Of a stretch of 64,000 nucleotides of DNA, positions 8,334-16,603 are shown piece by piece. The notes under the pieces are model-generated. The model worked only from the letters and a program-made list of their open reading frames with translations. It had not been told where the DNA came from and ran no database searches. The number at the start of each line of letters is the position of its first letter. The first letter of the stretch is position 1. Source of the DNA: Bizionia paragorgiae (GTDB lineage: Bacteria > Bacteroidota > Bacteroidia > Flavobacteriales > Flavobacteriaceae); NCBI RefSeq assembly GCF_900107625.1, contig NZ_FNQK01000006.1:1-64000 (forward strand), read 5' to 3'. A program made the translations under genes and the position numbers.

Positions 8334-8401
8334 TCTCTAAAGCATTTTGTAAAAATTAAACTGTTCATTTTTTGATTTGATTGTTAAGTGTTGATGAAAT
8401 T

Positions 8402-8848
8402 TTATTTTATAAATTTTATGTTTAATGGATACTTATATAGCTTACCCTCTTTCGCTTTTAAACTGGCGGTGAGAACACATACCAATTCCAATATAAAGGC
8501 AATAACCGCTAGAAAAACTAGAGATCCTCCTATAAATAATAAAGGAGATATAGTGCTTAAATTAAAATCGATAGGGGCGTCGAAGTTGAAATCAAAAAAA
8601 TCAATTCCCTGTAGTATATCAAAGGCTAACAATGGAATGCTTACTAGGCCAATAATCATAGTGTATAGTAATAGACTGATTTGAAAATTAATGGCTTGTT
8701 TGGCATGAGCATCTATAAACTCCGACTTTTCTTTATTAGTTACCCATAGTAATAACGGACCTATAAAATTTCCAAATGGTATGATAAACCTTGTAAAGGT
8801 AGATAAGTGTATCCAAGTGGCAATAGTTTTGTGATTATTTTGATCCAT
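8402..8848 (-). CDS. DUF4870 domain membrane protein
   Basis: The 148-residue protein has the family opening (ATWIHLSTFTRFIIPFGNFIGPLLLW) and the conserved HAKQAINFQISL segment, with three to four membrane helices. The ATG at 8848 (MDQNNHK) is chosen because the upstream ATG at 8878 lies within a promoter box. It is 68 bases upstream of the PadR gene on the same strand, so DUF4870, PadR and PspC may share a transcript. Function of the family is unknown (Tic20-like relationship has been proposed). Confidence 0.8.
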   Translation of the reverse strand: MDQNNHKTIATWIHLSTFTRFIIPFGNFIGPLLLWVTNKEKSEFIDAHAKQAINFQISLLLYTMIIGLVSIPLLAFDILQGIDFFDFNFDAPIDFNLSTISPLLFIGGSLVFLAVIAFILELVCVLTASLKAKEGKLYKYPLNIKFIK

Positions 8849-8875
8849 AATTAAAGTATATAATAGTAGCTTATA

Positions 8876-8883
8876 CAAATATA
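8876..8883 (-). promoter_or_regulatory. -7 box of the DUF4870-PadR-PspC cluster
   Basis: The reverse strand reads TATATTTG, matching TAnnTTTG, 27 bases before the ATG at 8848. Confidence 0.5.
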
Positions 8884-8945
8884 TATCTTTAGGAAGGTAT
8901 TATGCAATACAAAGTACTATAATTTAACATAAAATTAACATAGTG

Positions 8946-8973
8946 TTGGTGTCGCTTTTTTTTGATAGTTTTG
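8946..8973 (+). promoter_or_regulatory. Complete -33/-7 promoter of the DUF4442 gene
   Basis: TTG at 8946-8948 is followed after 17 bases by TAGTTTTG (8966-8973), the full Bacteroidota promoter spacing. It lies 17 bases before ATG 8991 and downstream of the alternative ATG at 8943, so it fixes the start at 8991. Confidence 0.65.
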
Positions 8974-8990
8974 GTCCAAACAATAAAAAA

Positions 8991-9446
8991 ATGAAATTAA
9001 CACCGCGAAAAATAAACTTATTTAACCTCGTTAAATTACCTGCTGTTTTCTTTACCGGGATTAGAGTTAAAGAGATATCAAGTACACATTGTAAAGTTGC
9101 AGTACGTCACCGATGGATTAATCAAAATCCGTTTAAATCTATGTTTTGGGCGGTTCAAGGTATGGCTGCCGAGTTAACGACTGGCGCTTTAGTGTTAATG
9201 AAAATTGAAGAGAGTGGAAGAAAAATCTCTATGTTAGTGGCCAACAATAAAGCATCATTTACCAAAAAAGCAACCGGTAAAATTACTTTTGTATGTCAGG
9301 ATGGCGATAAAATTGAAGCTGCAATCCAAAGAGCGATTGAAACTAATGAAGGTCAAACGTTTTGGATGACTTCTATTGGAACAAATAGCGCTGGTGTTGT
9401 GGTTTCAACATTTGATTTTGAGTGGTCTGTTAAAGTCAAAAATTAG
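8991..9446 (+). CDS. DUF4442 hotdog-fold protein (thioesterase-like)
   Basis: The 151-residue protein carries the DUF4442 pattern: KLPAVFFTGIRVKEI, then VRHRWINQNPFKSMFWAVQGMAAEL, where the helix of a hotdog fold would be, then strands to VSTFDFEWSVK. The fold is that of acyl-CoA thioesterases (YiiD/PaaI relatives), but no catalytic residue can be assigned with confidence. Cytoplasmic, no signal peptide. It precedes the AIM24 gene by 67 bases. Confidence 0.75.
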   Translation: MKLTPRKINLFNLVKLPAVFFTGIRVKEISSTHCKVAVRHRWINQNPFKSMFWAVQGMAAELTTGALVLMKIEESGRKISMLVANNKASFTKKATGKITFVCQDGDKIEAAIQRAIETNEGQTFWMTSIGTNSAGVVVSTFDFEWSVKVKN

Positions 9447-9513
9447 TTAACTTTATAAGCGGCTGTAACAAAAGTACAGGCGCGACAACTAATAGGTATT
9501 AAACTATAATATT

Positions 9514-10311
9514 ATGACAGCACACGAAATAGATTATAAAATTTACGGAGAAGAGATGCAGTATGTCGAAATAGAACTTGATCCGCAAGAAGGCGTTGTC
9601 GCCGAATCGGGAAGTTTTATGATGATGGACGATGGCATTAAAATGGAAACTATCTTTGGTGATGGTTCTAAAAACGACTCGGGTTTTCTAGGAAAGATTT
9701 TAGGAGCAGGAAAGCGTATTTTAACTGGTGAAAGTTTATTTATGACCGCTTTTTATAATACCGTACCAGGTAAAAAGAGCGTGTCTTTCGCAGCCCCTTA
9801 TCCAGGAAAAATTATTCCTATAAATCTTACTGAGTATCAAGGGAAATTTATTTGCCAAAAAGATGCTTTTCTTTGTGCAGCCAAAGGGGTTAGTGTAGGA
9901 ATTGAATTTAGTAAAAAGCTCGGTCGTGGTTTATTTGGAGGCGAAGGCTTTATCATGCAAAAATTAGAAGGCGACGGGATGGCCTTTGTTCATGCAGGGG
10001 GAACAATGTCCAGAAAAGTTTTACAAGCGGGTGAGGTGTTAAGAGTAGATACGGGCTGTATTATTGGTTTTACACAAACAATAGATTATGATATAGAATT
10101 TATTGGTGGCATTAAAAACTCAATTTTTGGAGGTGAAGGCTTGTTCTTTGCCAAATTAGAAGGTCCCGGAATTGTCTATGTGCAGTCCTTGCCATTTAGC
10201 CGATTAGCTAATCGCGTGCTTGCAAGTTTACCTAAAGGAGGTAATAGTAAAGGGGAAGGGAGTATTTTAGGCGGCTTAGGAGATTTATTGGATGGTGATA
10301 ACAGATTTTAG
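9514..10311 (+). CDS. AIM24 / TIGR00266 family protein
   Basis: The 265-residue protein has the AIM24 double-psi beta fold with glycine-rich repeats: [40 protein letters not shown] and, as an internal repeat, [19 protein letters not shown]. It ends in a glycine-rich tail. In yeast AIM24 affects mitochondrial inner-membrane organisation; the bacterial role is unknown. A near-consensus -7 box (TAACTTTA, 9448-9455) is upstream, and a hairpin follows at 10348. Confidence 0.85.
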   Translation: MTAHEIDYKIYGEEMQYVEIELDPQEGVVAESGSFMMMDDGIKMETIFGDGSKNDSGFLGKILGAGKRILTGESLFMTAFYNTVPGKKSVSFAAPYPGKIIPINLTEYQGKFICQKDAFLCAAKGVSVGIEFSKKLGRGLFGGEGFIMQKLEGDGMAFVHAGGTMSRKVLQAGEVLRVDTGCIIGFTQTIDYDIEFIGGIKNSIFGGEGLFFAKLEGPGIVYVQSLPFSRLANRVLASLPKGGNSKGEGSILGGLGDLLDGDNRF

Positions 10312-10347
10312 GTGTGGTTTTAGGTTTTTTTTAACAGTTAAAGTTTG

Positions 10348-10375
10348 AAGCTATTGTTTTTTCAATGGCTTTTTT
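10348..10375 (+). terminator. Terminator of the AIM24 gene
   Basis: AAGCTATTG pairs with CAATGGCTT (one G-T pair) around a T-rich loop and is followed by five T. Confidence 0.6.
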
Positions 10376-10451
10376 CACTACATTTAAACGGATTAATAAA
10401 CCATTTGCCTATAGTACAAATCTACCTTATTAAACTAAAATATTTATAATT

Positions 10452-10649
10452 ATGTCAAGAGCAATGTTTGAGTACACAAAAACTGTACTTAATAAAGTCA
10501 GCTTTGATGCAAACCTATTTTGCAAAGAAGTTCAAAAAGCACTTCAGAGATTATTACCTTATGAAGTTGAAGAATTAAAAATTTTTATTAAATCTATTGT
10601 TTCTCAAAATCCAGATTTAGACCAATGTTTAATATACTTAAAAACATAA
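10452..10649 (+). CDS. Small conserved-looking protein of unknown function (65 aa)
   Basis: The frame starts MSRAMFEYTKTVLNKVSFDA and is rich in charged helical residues (FCKEVQKALQRLLPYEVEELK), without signal or membrane segment. It has its own space, a clean bidirectional terminator directly behind it and normal codon use, so it is very likely expressed. I believe similar short proteins occur across Flavobacteriaceae, but I cannot name a family. Confidence 0.75.
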   Translation: MSRAMFEYTKTVLNKVSFDANLFCKEVQKALQRLLPYEVEELKIFIKSIVSQNPDLDQCLIYLKT

Positions 10650-10650
10650 A

Positions 10651-10683
10651 TTAAAAAGCGACTTGAAAAAGTCGCTTTTTTTA
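10651..10683. terminator. Bidirectional terminator between the 65-aa gene and oxyR
   Basis: AAAAAGCGACTT pairs with AAGTCGCTTTTT across a four-base loop; it overlaps the oxyR stop codon. Confidence 0.85.
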
Positions 10684-11619
10684 TTTCGGTAAGGGACTTA
10701 TTATTTTTACATTCTGGAAAGCGATTGCGCCCCTTATAATTCCAGAAATGACGTCGTGTAAGGCTTCAATAATTTGCATTTTTAATTCGCTCTTATGAAA
10801 AATTAAACTTACTTCACGTGCTGGGGAAGGTTCAGTAAAATGATGTAGGTTTTGTTTGTCTTCAGCACTTAGATCTAGGGTGTGTAAATAGGGGAGTAAG
10901 GTCATTCCTAAGCCTTCATTAGATAGTTTTATTAAGGTTTCAATACTTCCGCTTTCCAATTGAAAACTAGAAATATTTTGAGTTTTTAAGGCCTTACATA
11001 AGTTAATTACACCATCTCTAAAGCAATGCCCATCTTCTAATAACAGCATATCGTCGATATCTAAATCTGTCGTTTCAATTTTTTTCTTAATACTCAATCT
11101 GTGGTTATCGGGTATGTATGCTGTAAACGGTTCGTAGAATAACGGACGTTCTTTTATTGTATCGTTTTCTAAAGGCGTTGCCGCTATGGCCGCATCTAAG
11201 TGCCCTTCATTTAAACGCAGTATGATTTCTTCAGTAGTAAGTTCTTCTATAATTAACTTTACTTTTGAATGTTTCTTTAAAAACGTCTTTAAAAACATAG
11301 GAAGTAGAGTGGGCATTATCGTAGGAATAATTCCTAAACGAAACTCACCACCTATAAACCCTTTTTGCTGATCTACAATATCTTGAATTCTAAACGATTC
11401 ATTAACTATATTTCTGGCTTGATGCACAATTTTTTTTCCAACCTCCGTGAGTTCAATCGGTTTTTTTCCACGATCAAATATTAAAATATCTAATTCATCT
11501 TCTAGCTTTTGAATTTGCATACTCAATGTTGGTTGTGTTACATAACATTTTTTTGCGGCTTTTGTAAAATTTTGTTCTTCTGCAACAGCTAGGACGTAAG
11601 AGAGTTGTGTGATTGTCAT
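10681..11619 (-). CDS. oxyR: Peroxide-sensing LysR-type regulator OxyR
   Basis: The 312-residue protein has an N-terminal LysR winged helix (FTKAAKKCYVTQPTLSMQIQKLE) and an effector domain with LLLEDGHCFRDGVINLC. Its cysteines fall at residues 199 and 208, the same numbers as the peroxide-reactive pair of E. coli OxyR, with the same nine-residue spacing and the same LLEDGHC context. It should form the 199-208 disulfide with H2O2 and activate peroxide-defence genes. It is divergent from a Dps gene, a classic OxyR target, and an OxyR-like site lies directly upstream of its own start. Confidence 0.93.
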   Translation of the reverse strand: MTITQLSYVLAVAEEQNFTKAAKKCYVTQPTLSMQIQKLEDELDILIFDRGKKPIELTEVGKKIVHQARNIVNESFRIQDIVDQQKGFIGGEFRLGIIPTIMPTLLPMFLKTFLKKHSKVKLIIEELTTEEIILRLNEGHLDAAIAATPLENDTIKERPLFYEPFTAYIPDNHRLSIKKKIETTDLDIDDMLLLEDGHCFRDGVINLCKALKTQNISSFQLESGSIETLIKLSNEGLGMTLLPYLHTLDLSAEDKQNLHHFTEPSPAREVSLIFHKSELKMQIIEALHDVISGIIRGAIAFQNVKIISPLPK

Positions 11620-11627
11620 TTTGTAGA

Positions 11628-11642
11628 ATAGTTTAAGACTAT
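11628..11642. promoter_or_regulatory. Candidate OxyR operator between oxyR and dps
   Basis: ATAGTTTAAGACTAT fits the proteobacterial OxyR half-site ATAGntnnnanCTAT in all but one fixed position (G for A). A weaker half-match ending CTAT follows at 11645-11659, offset 17 rather than the canonical 22 bases. The site is 9 bases upstream of the oxyR ATG, suggesting autoregulation, and about 55 bases from the likely dps -7 box. Confidence 0.45.
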
Positions 11643-11696
11643 AAAAATATAAAAACTATCAATAAACCTTATACTAATTAACAAATTATTATTCAT

Positions 11697-11704
11697 TAAA
11701 TTTA
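11697..11704 (+). promoter_or_regulatory. Probable -7 box of dps
   Basis: TAAATTTA matches TAnnTTTG in seven of eight positions and lies 35 bases before the dps ATG. Confidence 0.35.
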
Positions 11705-11739
11705 CAATAGGAGTAATAACAATTTAAAATCAATATATT

Positions 11740-12222
11740 ATGGGATTAAACAGTTTAGGATTAGACAGTAAAAAAACAAAAGAAATTGCTGAAGATTTAA
11801 ATAAATTATTAGCAAATTTTCAATTATACTATCAAAATTTAAGAGGTATTCATTGGAATATCAAGGGTAAAAACTTTTTTGATTTACACGTTAAATTTGA
11901 AGAATTGTACACCGATGCCAATGTGAAAGTAGATGAAATTGCTGAACGTATTTTAACTTTAGGAGAAACACCTTTACATACTTTTGACGATTATACTAAA
12001 GCGGCTAAAGTGCCGGTGGGAAAAAACGTATCTAAAGATGATAAAGCTGTAGAGTTAATTGTAGACTCTTTAAGTCAATTATTAAAAATAGAGCGTTCTA
12101 TTTTAGAAAAGTCAGGAGAGGCTAGTGACGAAGGAACAAATGCTATGATGAGTGACTTTATAACCGAGCAAGAAAAAACCTTATGGATGATGAATGCGTG
12201 GTTAAACCAAAGTAATGCGTAA
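11740..12222 (+). CDS. dps: Dps-family DNA-binding ferritin-like protein
   Basis: The 160-residue protein has the Dps ferroxidase ligands with the exact spacing of E. coli Dps: His38, His50, Asp65 and Glu69 (in HWNIKGKNFFDLH and VDEIAERI). It should form dodecamers that oxidise and store iron with H2O2 and shield DNA. The lysine-rich tail of E. coli Dps is missing at the N-terminus, so DNA binding is uncertain. Position opposite oxyR supports peroxide induction. A bidirectional terminator follows. Confidence 0.93.
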   Translation: MGLNSLGLDSKKTKEIAEDLNKLLANFQLYYQNLRGIHWNIKGKNFFDLHVKFEELYTDANVKVDEIAERILTLGETPLHTFDDYTKAAKVPVGKNVSKDDKAVELIVDSLSQLLKIERSILEKSGEASDEGTNAMMSDFITEQEKTLWMMNAWLNQSNA

Positions 12223-12242
12223 ATAGATTTTACGATATAATT

Positions 12243-12276
12243 AAAGGGCGATTATTTTATAATAATCGCCCTTTTT
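12243..12276. terminator. Bidirectional terminator between dps and the DUF2141 gene
   Basis: AAAGGGCGATTATT pairs with AATAATCGCCCTTTTT across a four-base loop. Confidence 0.9.
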
Positions 12277-12278
12277 GT

Positions 12279-12698
12279 TTAAAATATAATGTTGAGTGTA
12301 ATAGCCTCGGTTGAGACTTTAAACTTGGCTTCATTAAATTGAGGAGGGCCAAAACTCATTGGGTTATTAGAAAGGCCGTAATCTTCTTTGGGCATGCCGT
12401 TGGGAGAAAAATCCATTTTCTTATTATTGTTTTCATCATGTAAGGCGAGAATAGCGTACTCTCCAGGAATTATATTAGAAAAGGTAGCTTCGATTTTTCC
12501 GTCCTTAATTTCAATTATTTGTGTTTGTAAGGCTTTGGTTTTCATAAAAGTATCCGTGGTATGTAAGCCCAAAATCACTTTTCCTGTATCGTTTTTGATA
12601 GTGTTAATGGTCACGGTGACAGATTTTCCGACTTCGTTTTGAGCATAAACACCTAAAGATAGTGTTAGGCAAATAATAAAAAGTAAACTAGTTTTCAT
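12279..12698 (-). CDS. DUF2141 secreted protein
   Basis: The 139-residue protein has a signal peptide (MKTSLLFIICLTLSLGVYAQ) and a DUF2141 beta-sandwich: VTINTIKNDTGKVILGLH, then IPGEYAILALHDENNNKKMD and FSPNGMPKEDYGLSNNP, a stretch with Ca-binding-like acidic residues. Family members are exported proteins of unknown function, frequent in Bacteroidota. It is probably periplasmic or on the surface; no lipobox is present. Confidence 0.8.
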   Translation of the reverse strand: MKTSLLFIICLTLSLGVYAQNEVGKSVTVTINTIKNDTGKVILGLHTTDTFMKTKALQTQIIEIKDGKIEATFSNIIPGEYAILALHDENNNKKMDFSPNGMPKEDYGLSNNPMSFGPPQFNEAKFKVSTEAITLNIIF

Positions 12699-12796
12699 AA
12701 TATTGATTTTTAAATTATTGGTTTATCAAAGATTAGAATTCACCAGTTTGTATCATATTAAAGACGACCGAATCGTTGATTCTTACGGATAAACAG

Positions 12797-14131
12797 TTAG
12801 TTTACTACAAAAATTTCTATGCGTCGGTTTTTTAAACGGCCTTCGGCCGTAGTATTATCTGCAATAGGATTTTCTTGTCCGTAGCCTTGAGAAGTTATTC
12901 TGTTAGATTCTAGACCTTTAAACAATAGGTAGTCTTTAACAGCTTGTGCACGTTGCTCTGATAACTGTATATTCTTTGTTCTATTACCTGTGCTATCTGT
13001 ATGCCCAGCAATATGAAATTTCATAAACTTTTGAATGATCATGATTTTAGCAATTTCATCTAAAGCCACGGTAGAATTAGTTGTTAGTGATGTTTGCCCA
13101 TTATCAAATGTGATTAGTTTAGAAAGTTTTGCTAATTCTAAAATTACAGCTTGTTTAATGTCGTTATCCCTAGCGCGTTGTTTTTCTAAGTTTGCCGCTG
13201 CTTCTTCTCGCGCTTGTTGTTTTGGGTCTGGACAACCTGAATTTTCTTTTGGACCAGGTACCAATGGGCATTTGTCAAACCTGTCGTCTACACCATCATT
13301 ATCTGAGTCTCTTCTAGGGCATCCATCATCATCTATTGCACCTGGCTCATCAGGGCACATATCGTACTTATCCGGTGTGCCGTCCCCATCTCGATCAGGG
13401 CATCCACTTAAATGAGGGGGGCCAAAATTGTCAGGACATAGATCTTCAGAATCAATAACACCATCACCATCTCTATCAGGACACCCTCCTGTTTCAATCA
13501 TTCCAAACAAATCAGGACATTTGTCTTCACGGTCATTTATTCCATCATTATCTGTGTCTTTTTCTCCAAACCTATAACTTATACCTATTGCGTGTTGAAA
13601 ATGGTTTAAACCGTAATCTTTAAAAGCATATTTGTATTGAGATTGAACTGTTAAACCGAAGCTTGAAGTAAGCCAGAAATTTACACCAATACCTCCATGT
13701 ATAACTGGAGAGCCGTACAATCTAAGACTTCTGTTGTACATGTCTATCCATGAATAGCCTGTTCCTAATGTAACATAAGGATCTATCGTGTACAAACCTC
13801 TAGTTAGGTGGTATTTTACCATTCCATCAATGGAGGCATAAGTATGTTTTTTATCTGTGATTTTATAATTGTCAGTCACCGTGCTTAATGAAGCAGCTCC
13901 TTCCAGATACAGCCTGTTGGAAATAATATGGCCAATAGAAAGGCGAAAACCACCCGTGTTCCAATTCCACGATTTAAAGCGGTTATTATCGTCATCAATA
14001 TCTCGAATAGGATTATGTATCATATTGGTGCCAAAACTAGCCGTCCATGGATTGTTTTTTGTTTGAGCGGTCGTATTATATACACAAAACGTGCATAAAA
14101 TGGCGATAAGGAAATAGCCAAAAGGTTTCAT
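12797..14131 (-). CDS. OmpA-family outer-membrane protein with thrombospondin type 3 repeats
   Basis: The 444-residue protein has a signal peptide (to about 22), an N-terminal outer-membrane beta-barrel (about 25-190), four to five acidic Ca-binding TSP3 repeats of the form DxDxDGxxDxxDxCPD (about 192-305), a short helical linker, and a C-terminal OmpA peptidoglycan-binding domain (about 335-444) with HIAGHTDSTGNRTKN and the RAQAVKDYL helix. It should tie the outer membrane to peptidoglycan. This is the usual OprF-like layout of Flavobacteriia. It stands alone on its strand. Confidence 0.92.
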   Translation of the reverse strand: MKPFGYFLIAILCTFCVYNTTAQTKNNPWTASFGTNMIHNPIRDIDDDNNRFKSWNWNTGGFRLSIGHIISNRLYLEGAASLSTVTDNYKITDKKHTYASIDGMVKYHLTRGLYTIDPYVTLGTGYSWIDMYNRSLRLYGSPVIHGGIGVNFWLTSSFGLTVQSQYKYAFKDYGLNHFQHAIGISYRFGEKDTDNDGINDREDKCPDLFGMIETGGCPDRDGDGVIDSEDLCPDNFGPPHLSGCPDRDGDGTPDKYDMCPDEPGAIDDDGCPRRDSDNDGVDDRFDKCPLVPGPKENSGCPDPKQQAREEAAANLEKQRARDNDIKQAVILELAKLSKLITFDNGQTSLTTNSTVALDEIAKIMIIQKFMKFHIAGHTDSTGNRTKNIQLSEQRAQAVKDYLLFKGLESNRITSQGYGQENPIADNTTAEGRLKNRRIEIFVVN

Positions 14132-14250
14132 TTTGTTATGGGTTAAATTAATAGCCTTAACAAGATATGCTAAAAAAAAGAATATTTAAAAATAAAATAG
14201 TGATTTGTGGTTTAACGGCTTATAATTGGGATAAACGTCTGTTATACTGC

Positions 14251-15582
14251 TTATAATAAGCCTCTAGATTTAATTTCTAGGTATTTGTTTATGGTGTTTA
14301 CCGTTAGATTTTCGGGCGGTGTTAAGATACTTTGTATACCGTGTTTTTGAAGTTCTTTAACCATTAATCTTTTTTCATAGGTAAATTTCTCAGCTATGGT
14401 TTTATGATAAATCGCTTGGAGATCTTCTGCCGATTCTGAAATAATAGCATCAAGTTCTGTGTTCTCAAATAAAACGACCACCAATAAATGGTTTTTAGAA
14501 ATGGCTTGTAAGTAGGGGAGCTGACGTTTTAGTGCGCTTATATGTTCGAAGTTTGTATATAATATCAACAGACTTCGATGAGTAACTTTTCGCTTTAATT
14601 GTGCGTATAATAAACCATAATCACTGTCATAATACTGTGTTTTGATATTGTACAAGCGTTGGAGTATAACGTTTAAATTGCTTAGTTTTTGGGTTGCCGG
14701 TAAAAAGGACTCTATTGTTTTTGAAAAGGTTAATAACCCGACTTTATCGTGTTTTTTTAACGCGACATTACTAAATGCTAAGGCTGAGTTGATAGCGTAA
14801 TCTAATAGTTTTAAACCATTAAATGGCATTTTCATGACACGGCCGGTGTCAATAATAGAGTATATAGGCTGTGATTTTTCATCTTGATACTGGTTAACCA
14901 TTAATTGTCCGCGTTTTGCCGTGGCTTTCCAATTTACAGTTCTAAAATCATCGCCGTGAACGTAATCTTTTATTTGTTCAAATTCTGAGGTGTTTCCAAT
15001 ACGTCTAATTTTCTTTAAGCCAAACTCCGTAAGGTTATTACTGATGGCTAAAAAATCATATTTCTGCATTTGGATAAATGAGGGATATACAGCCACCATT
15101 TGCTCATTTTGAAACTGATACTTCCGCTTTACAATTTTTAATTTTGAAGAGGTGTAAACGTTTAAGTGTCCAAAGACATATTCTCCGCGATCTACCGGAC
15201 GCACACTGTAGTTAAAATCTATGGTTTGATTAGGGTTCACAGTGGATTGGTATGAAAAATCTCGTTTTTGAAATTGTATTGGTAATTCGTCTATAATATC
15301 CAATTCAATCTTAAAAGGGTAGTGGTTTGTTAAGGATATTGGGACTGTATTACTATCGCTATTAGAGAATTTATCCGGTAATAAGCGCGAGGCTGAAATG
15401 GCATTATTGTAGCGGTATAAAATGATTAGATCGACTACAAACAAGAGGGCTATAATTAAAACCAAAACCCATGCAATAGGATACAAGAAAGGTATCCAAA
15501 AGGATAATAAAAAGCATACTGAAGCACTTGCCAAATAGACAAAAAAGGCTTTATGTAAGTATAGCGATTTTATAAATTTCAT
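14251..15582 (-). CDS. DUF58 domain protein
   Basis: The 443-residue protein has two N-terminal membrane helices (about 12-50) and the DUF58 signature GDDFRTVNWKATAKRGQL in the middle, followed by a VWA-like half with SIIDTGRVM. DUF58 proteins work with MoxR AAA+ ATPases, thought to assemble or mature protein or metal complexes. It is the last gene of a six-gene operon, 37 bases after the MoxR gene. The real client of the system is unknown. Confidence 0.85.
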   Translation of the reverse strand: MKFIKSLYLHKAFFVYLASASVCFLLSFWIPFLYPIAWVLVLIIALLFVVDLIILYRYNNAISASRLLPDKFSNSDSNTVPISLTNHYPFKIELDIIDELPIQFQKRDFSYQSTVNPNQTIDFNYSVRPVDRGEYVFGHLNVYTSSKLKIVKRKYQFQNEQMVAVYPSFIQMQKYDFLAISNNLTEFGLKKIRRIGNTSEFEQIKDYVHGDDFRTVNWKATAKRGQLMVNQYQDEKSQPIYSIIDTGRVMKMPFNGLKLLDYAINSALAFSNVALKKHDKVGLLTFSKTIESFLPATQKLSNLNVILQRLYNIKTQYYDSDYGLLYAQLKRKVTHRSLLILYTNFEHISALKRQLPYLQAISKNHLLVVVLFENTELDAIISESAEDLQAIYHKTIAEKFTYEKRLMVKELQKHGIQSILTPPENLTVNTINKYLEIKSRGLL

Positions 15583-15619
15583 AGGTGTTGAAGTCTTGTT
15601 TTTAAACCTTTATTGGATG

Positions 15620-16603
15620 TTATCTAGGTACTTCTACCGATTGTTCGATCATATCTATTACATTTTCGGTAGTCATACCTTCCATTTCACGTTCTGGTGT
15701 TAAAATGATTCGGTGATTAAGAACGGGTTTTAAAGCTTTCTTTACATCTTCAGGAATAACAAAATCTCTTCCGTTAATAGCCGCAAAAGCTTTTGCGGTA
15801 TTTAGAATTGCTAGTGACGCCCTTGGTGATCCTCCTAAATATAAATGCGGGTGATTTCTAGTATTAGAAACGAGTTGCGCAATGTATTTTATTATTTTTT
15901 CTTCTACTAAAACAGCTTGTGTTTTCTCTTTATAGTCTTTTAAATCTATAGTATTTAAAATCGGGTGTATTAGTGTTTGTGGTTTTTTTCCTTTGCGTTC
16001 ATGATGGGTTTGAATGATTTTTATTTCATCTTCTAAAGACGGATAGTCGACTTTTATCTTAAATAAGAAACGGTCTAACTGTGCTTCTGGCAACGCATAA
16101 GTACCTTCTTGTTCTATCGGATTTTGAGTTGCTAATACCATAAACGGCTCGGCAAAAGGGTAGGTGGTTCCATCTATTGTGGCTTGACGCTCTTCCATAG
16201 TCTCAAATAAAGCAGCTTGTGTTTTTGCTGGAGCACGGTTAATTTCATCAATCAAAACAATGTTAGAAAAGATAGGGCCTTTTTTAAATTCAAATTCCGA
16301 AGATTTCATGTTTAAAATCGATGTTCCTAGTACATCACTAGGCATTAAATCGGGTGTGAATTGAATCCTGCTAAAATCGGTTTTCAAAACTTTTGCAAAC
16401 AGTTTAGCGGTCACCGTTTTTGCTATTCCAGGAACACCTTCAATAAGCACATGGCCATCTGCTAACAAGGCCGCAATAAGTAATTCGACAAAGGTATCCT
16501 GACCAACAATAACCTTTCTAAGTTCTTCTTTTATAGCGTTCACCGCAGCTTGTAGTGATTCTAATTGTATCCTATTATTAAACTCTAAGTCTTGATTTTC
16601 CAT
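15620..16603 (-). CDS. MoxR-family AAA+ ATPase
   Basis: The 327-residue protein has Walker A GVPGIAKT (56-63, the MoxR variant with Ala before Lys), Walker B LIDEINRAP (Asp119, Glu120), sensor 1 LATQNPIEQEGT and the sensor 2 helix LGGSPRASLAILNTAKA. MoxR ATPases act as chaperones together with DUF58/VWA proteins. Its start overlaps the upstream DUF4350 gene by 19 bases, indicating tight coupling. Confidence 0.92.
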   Translation of the reverse strand: MENQDLEFNNRIQLESLQAAVNAIKEELRKVIVGQDTFVELLIAALLADGHVLIEGVPGIAKTVTAKLFAKVLKTDFSRIQFTPDLMPSDVLGTSILNMKSSEFEFKKGPIFSNIVLIDEINRAPAKTQAALFETMEERQATIDGTTYPFAEPFMVLATQNPIEQEGTYALPEAQLDRFLFKIKVDYPSLEDEIKIIQTHHERKGKKPQTLIHPILNTIDLKDYKEKTQAVLVEEKIIKYIAQLVSNTRNHPHLYLGGSPRASLAILNTAKAFAAINGRDFVIPEDVKKALKPVLNHRIILTPEREMEGMTTENVIDMIEQSVEVPR

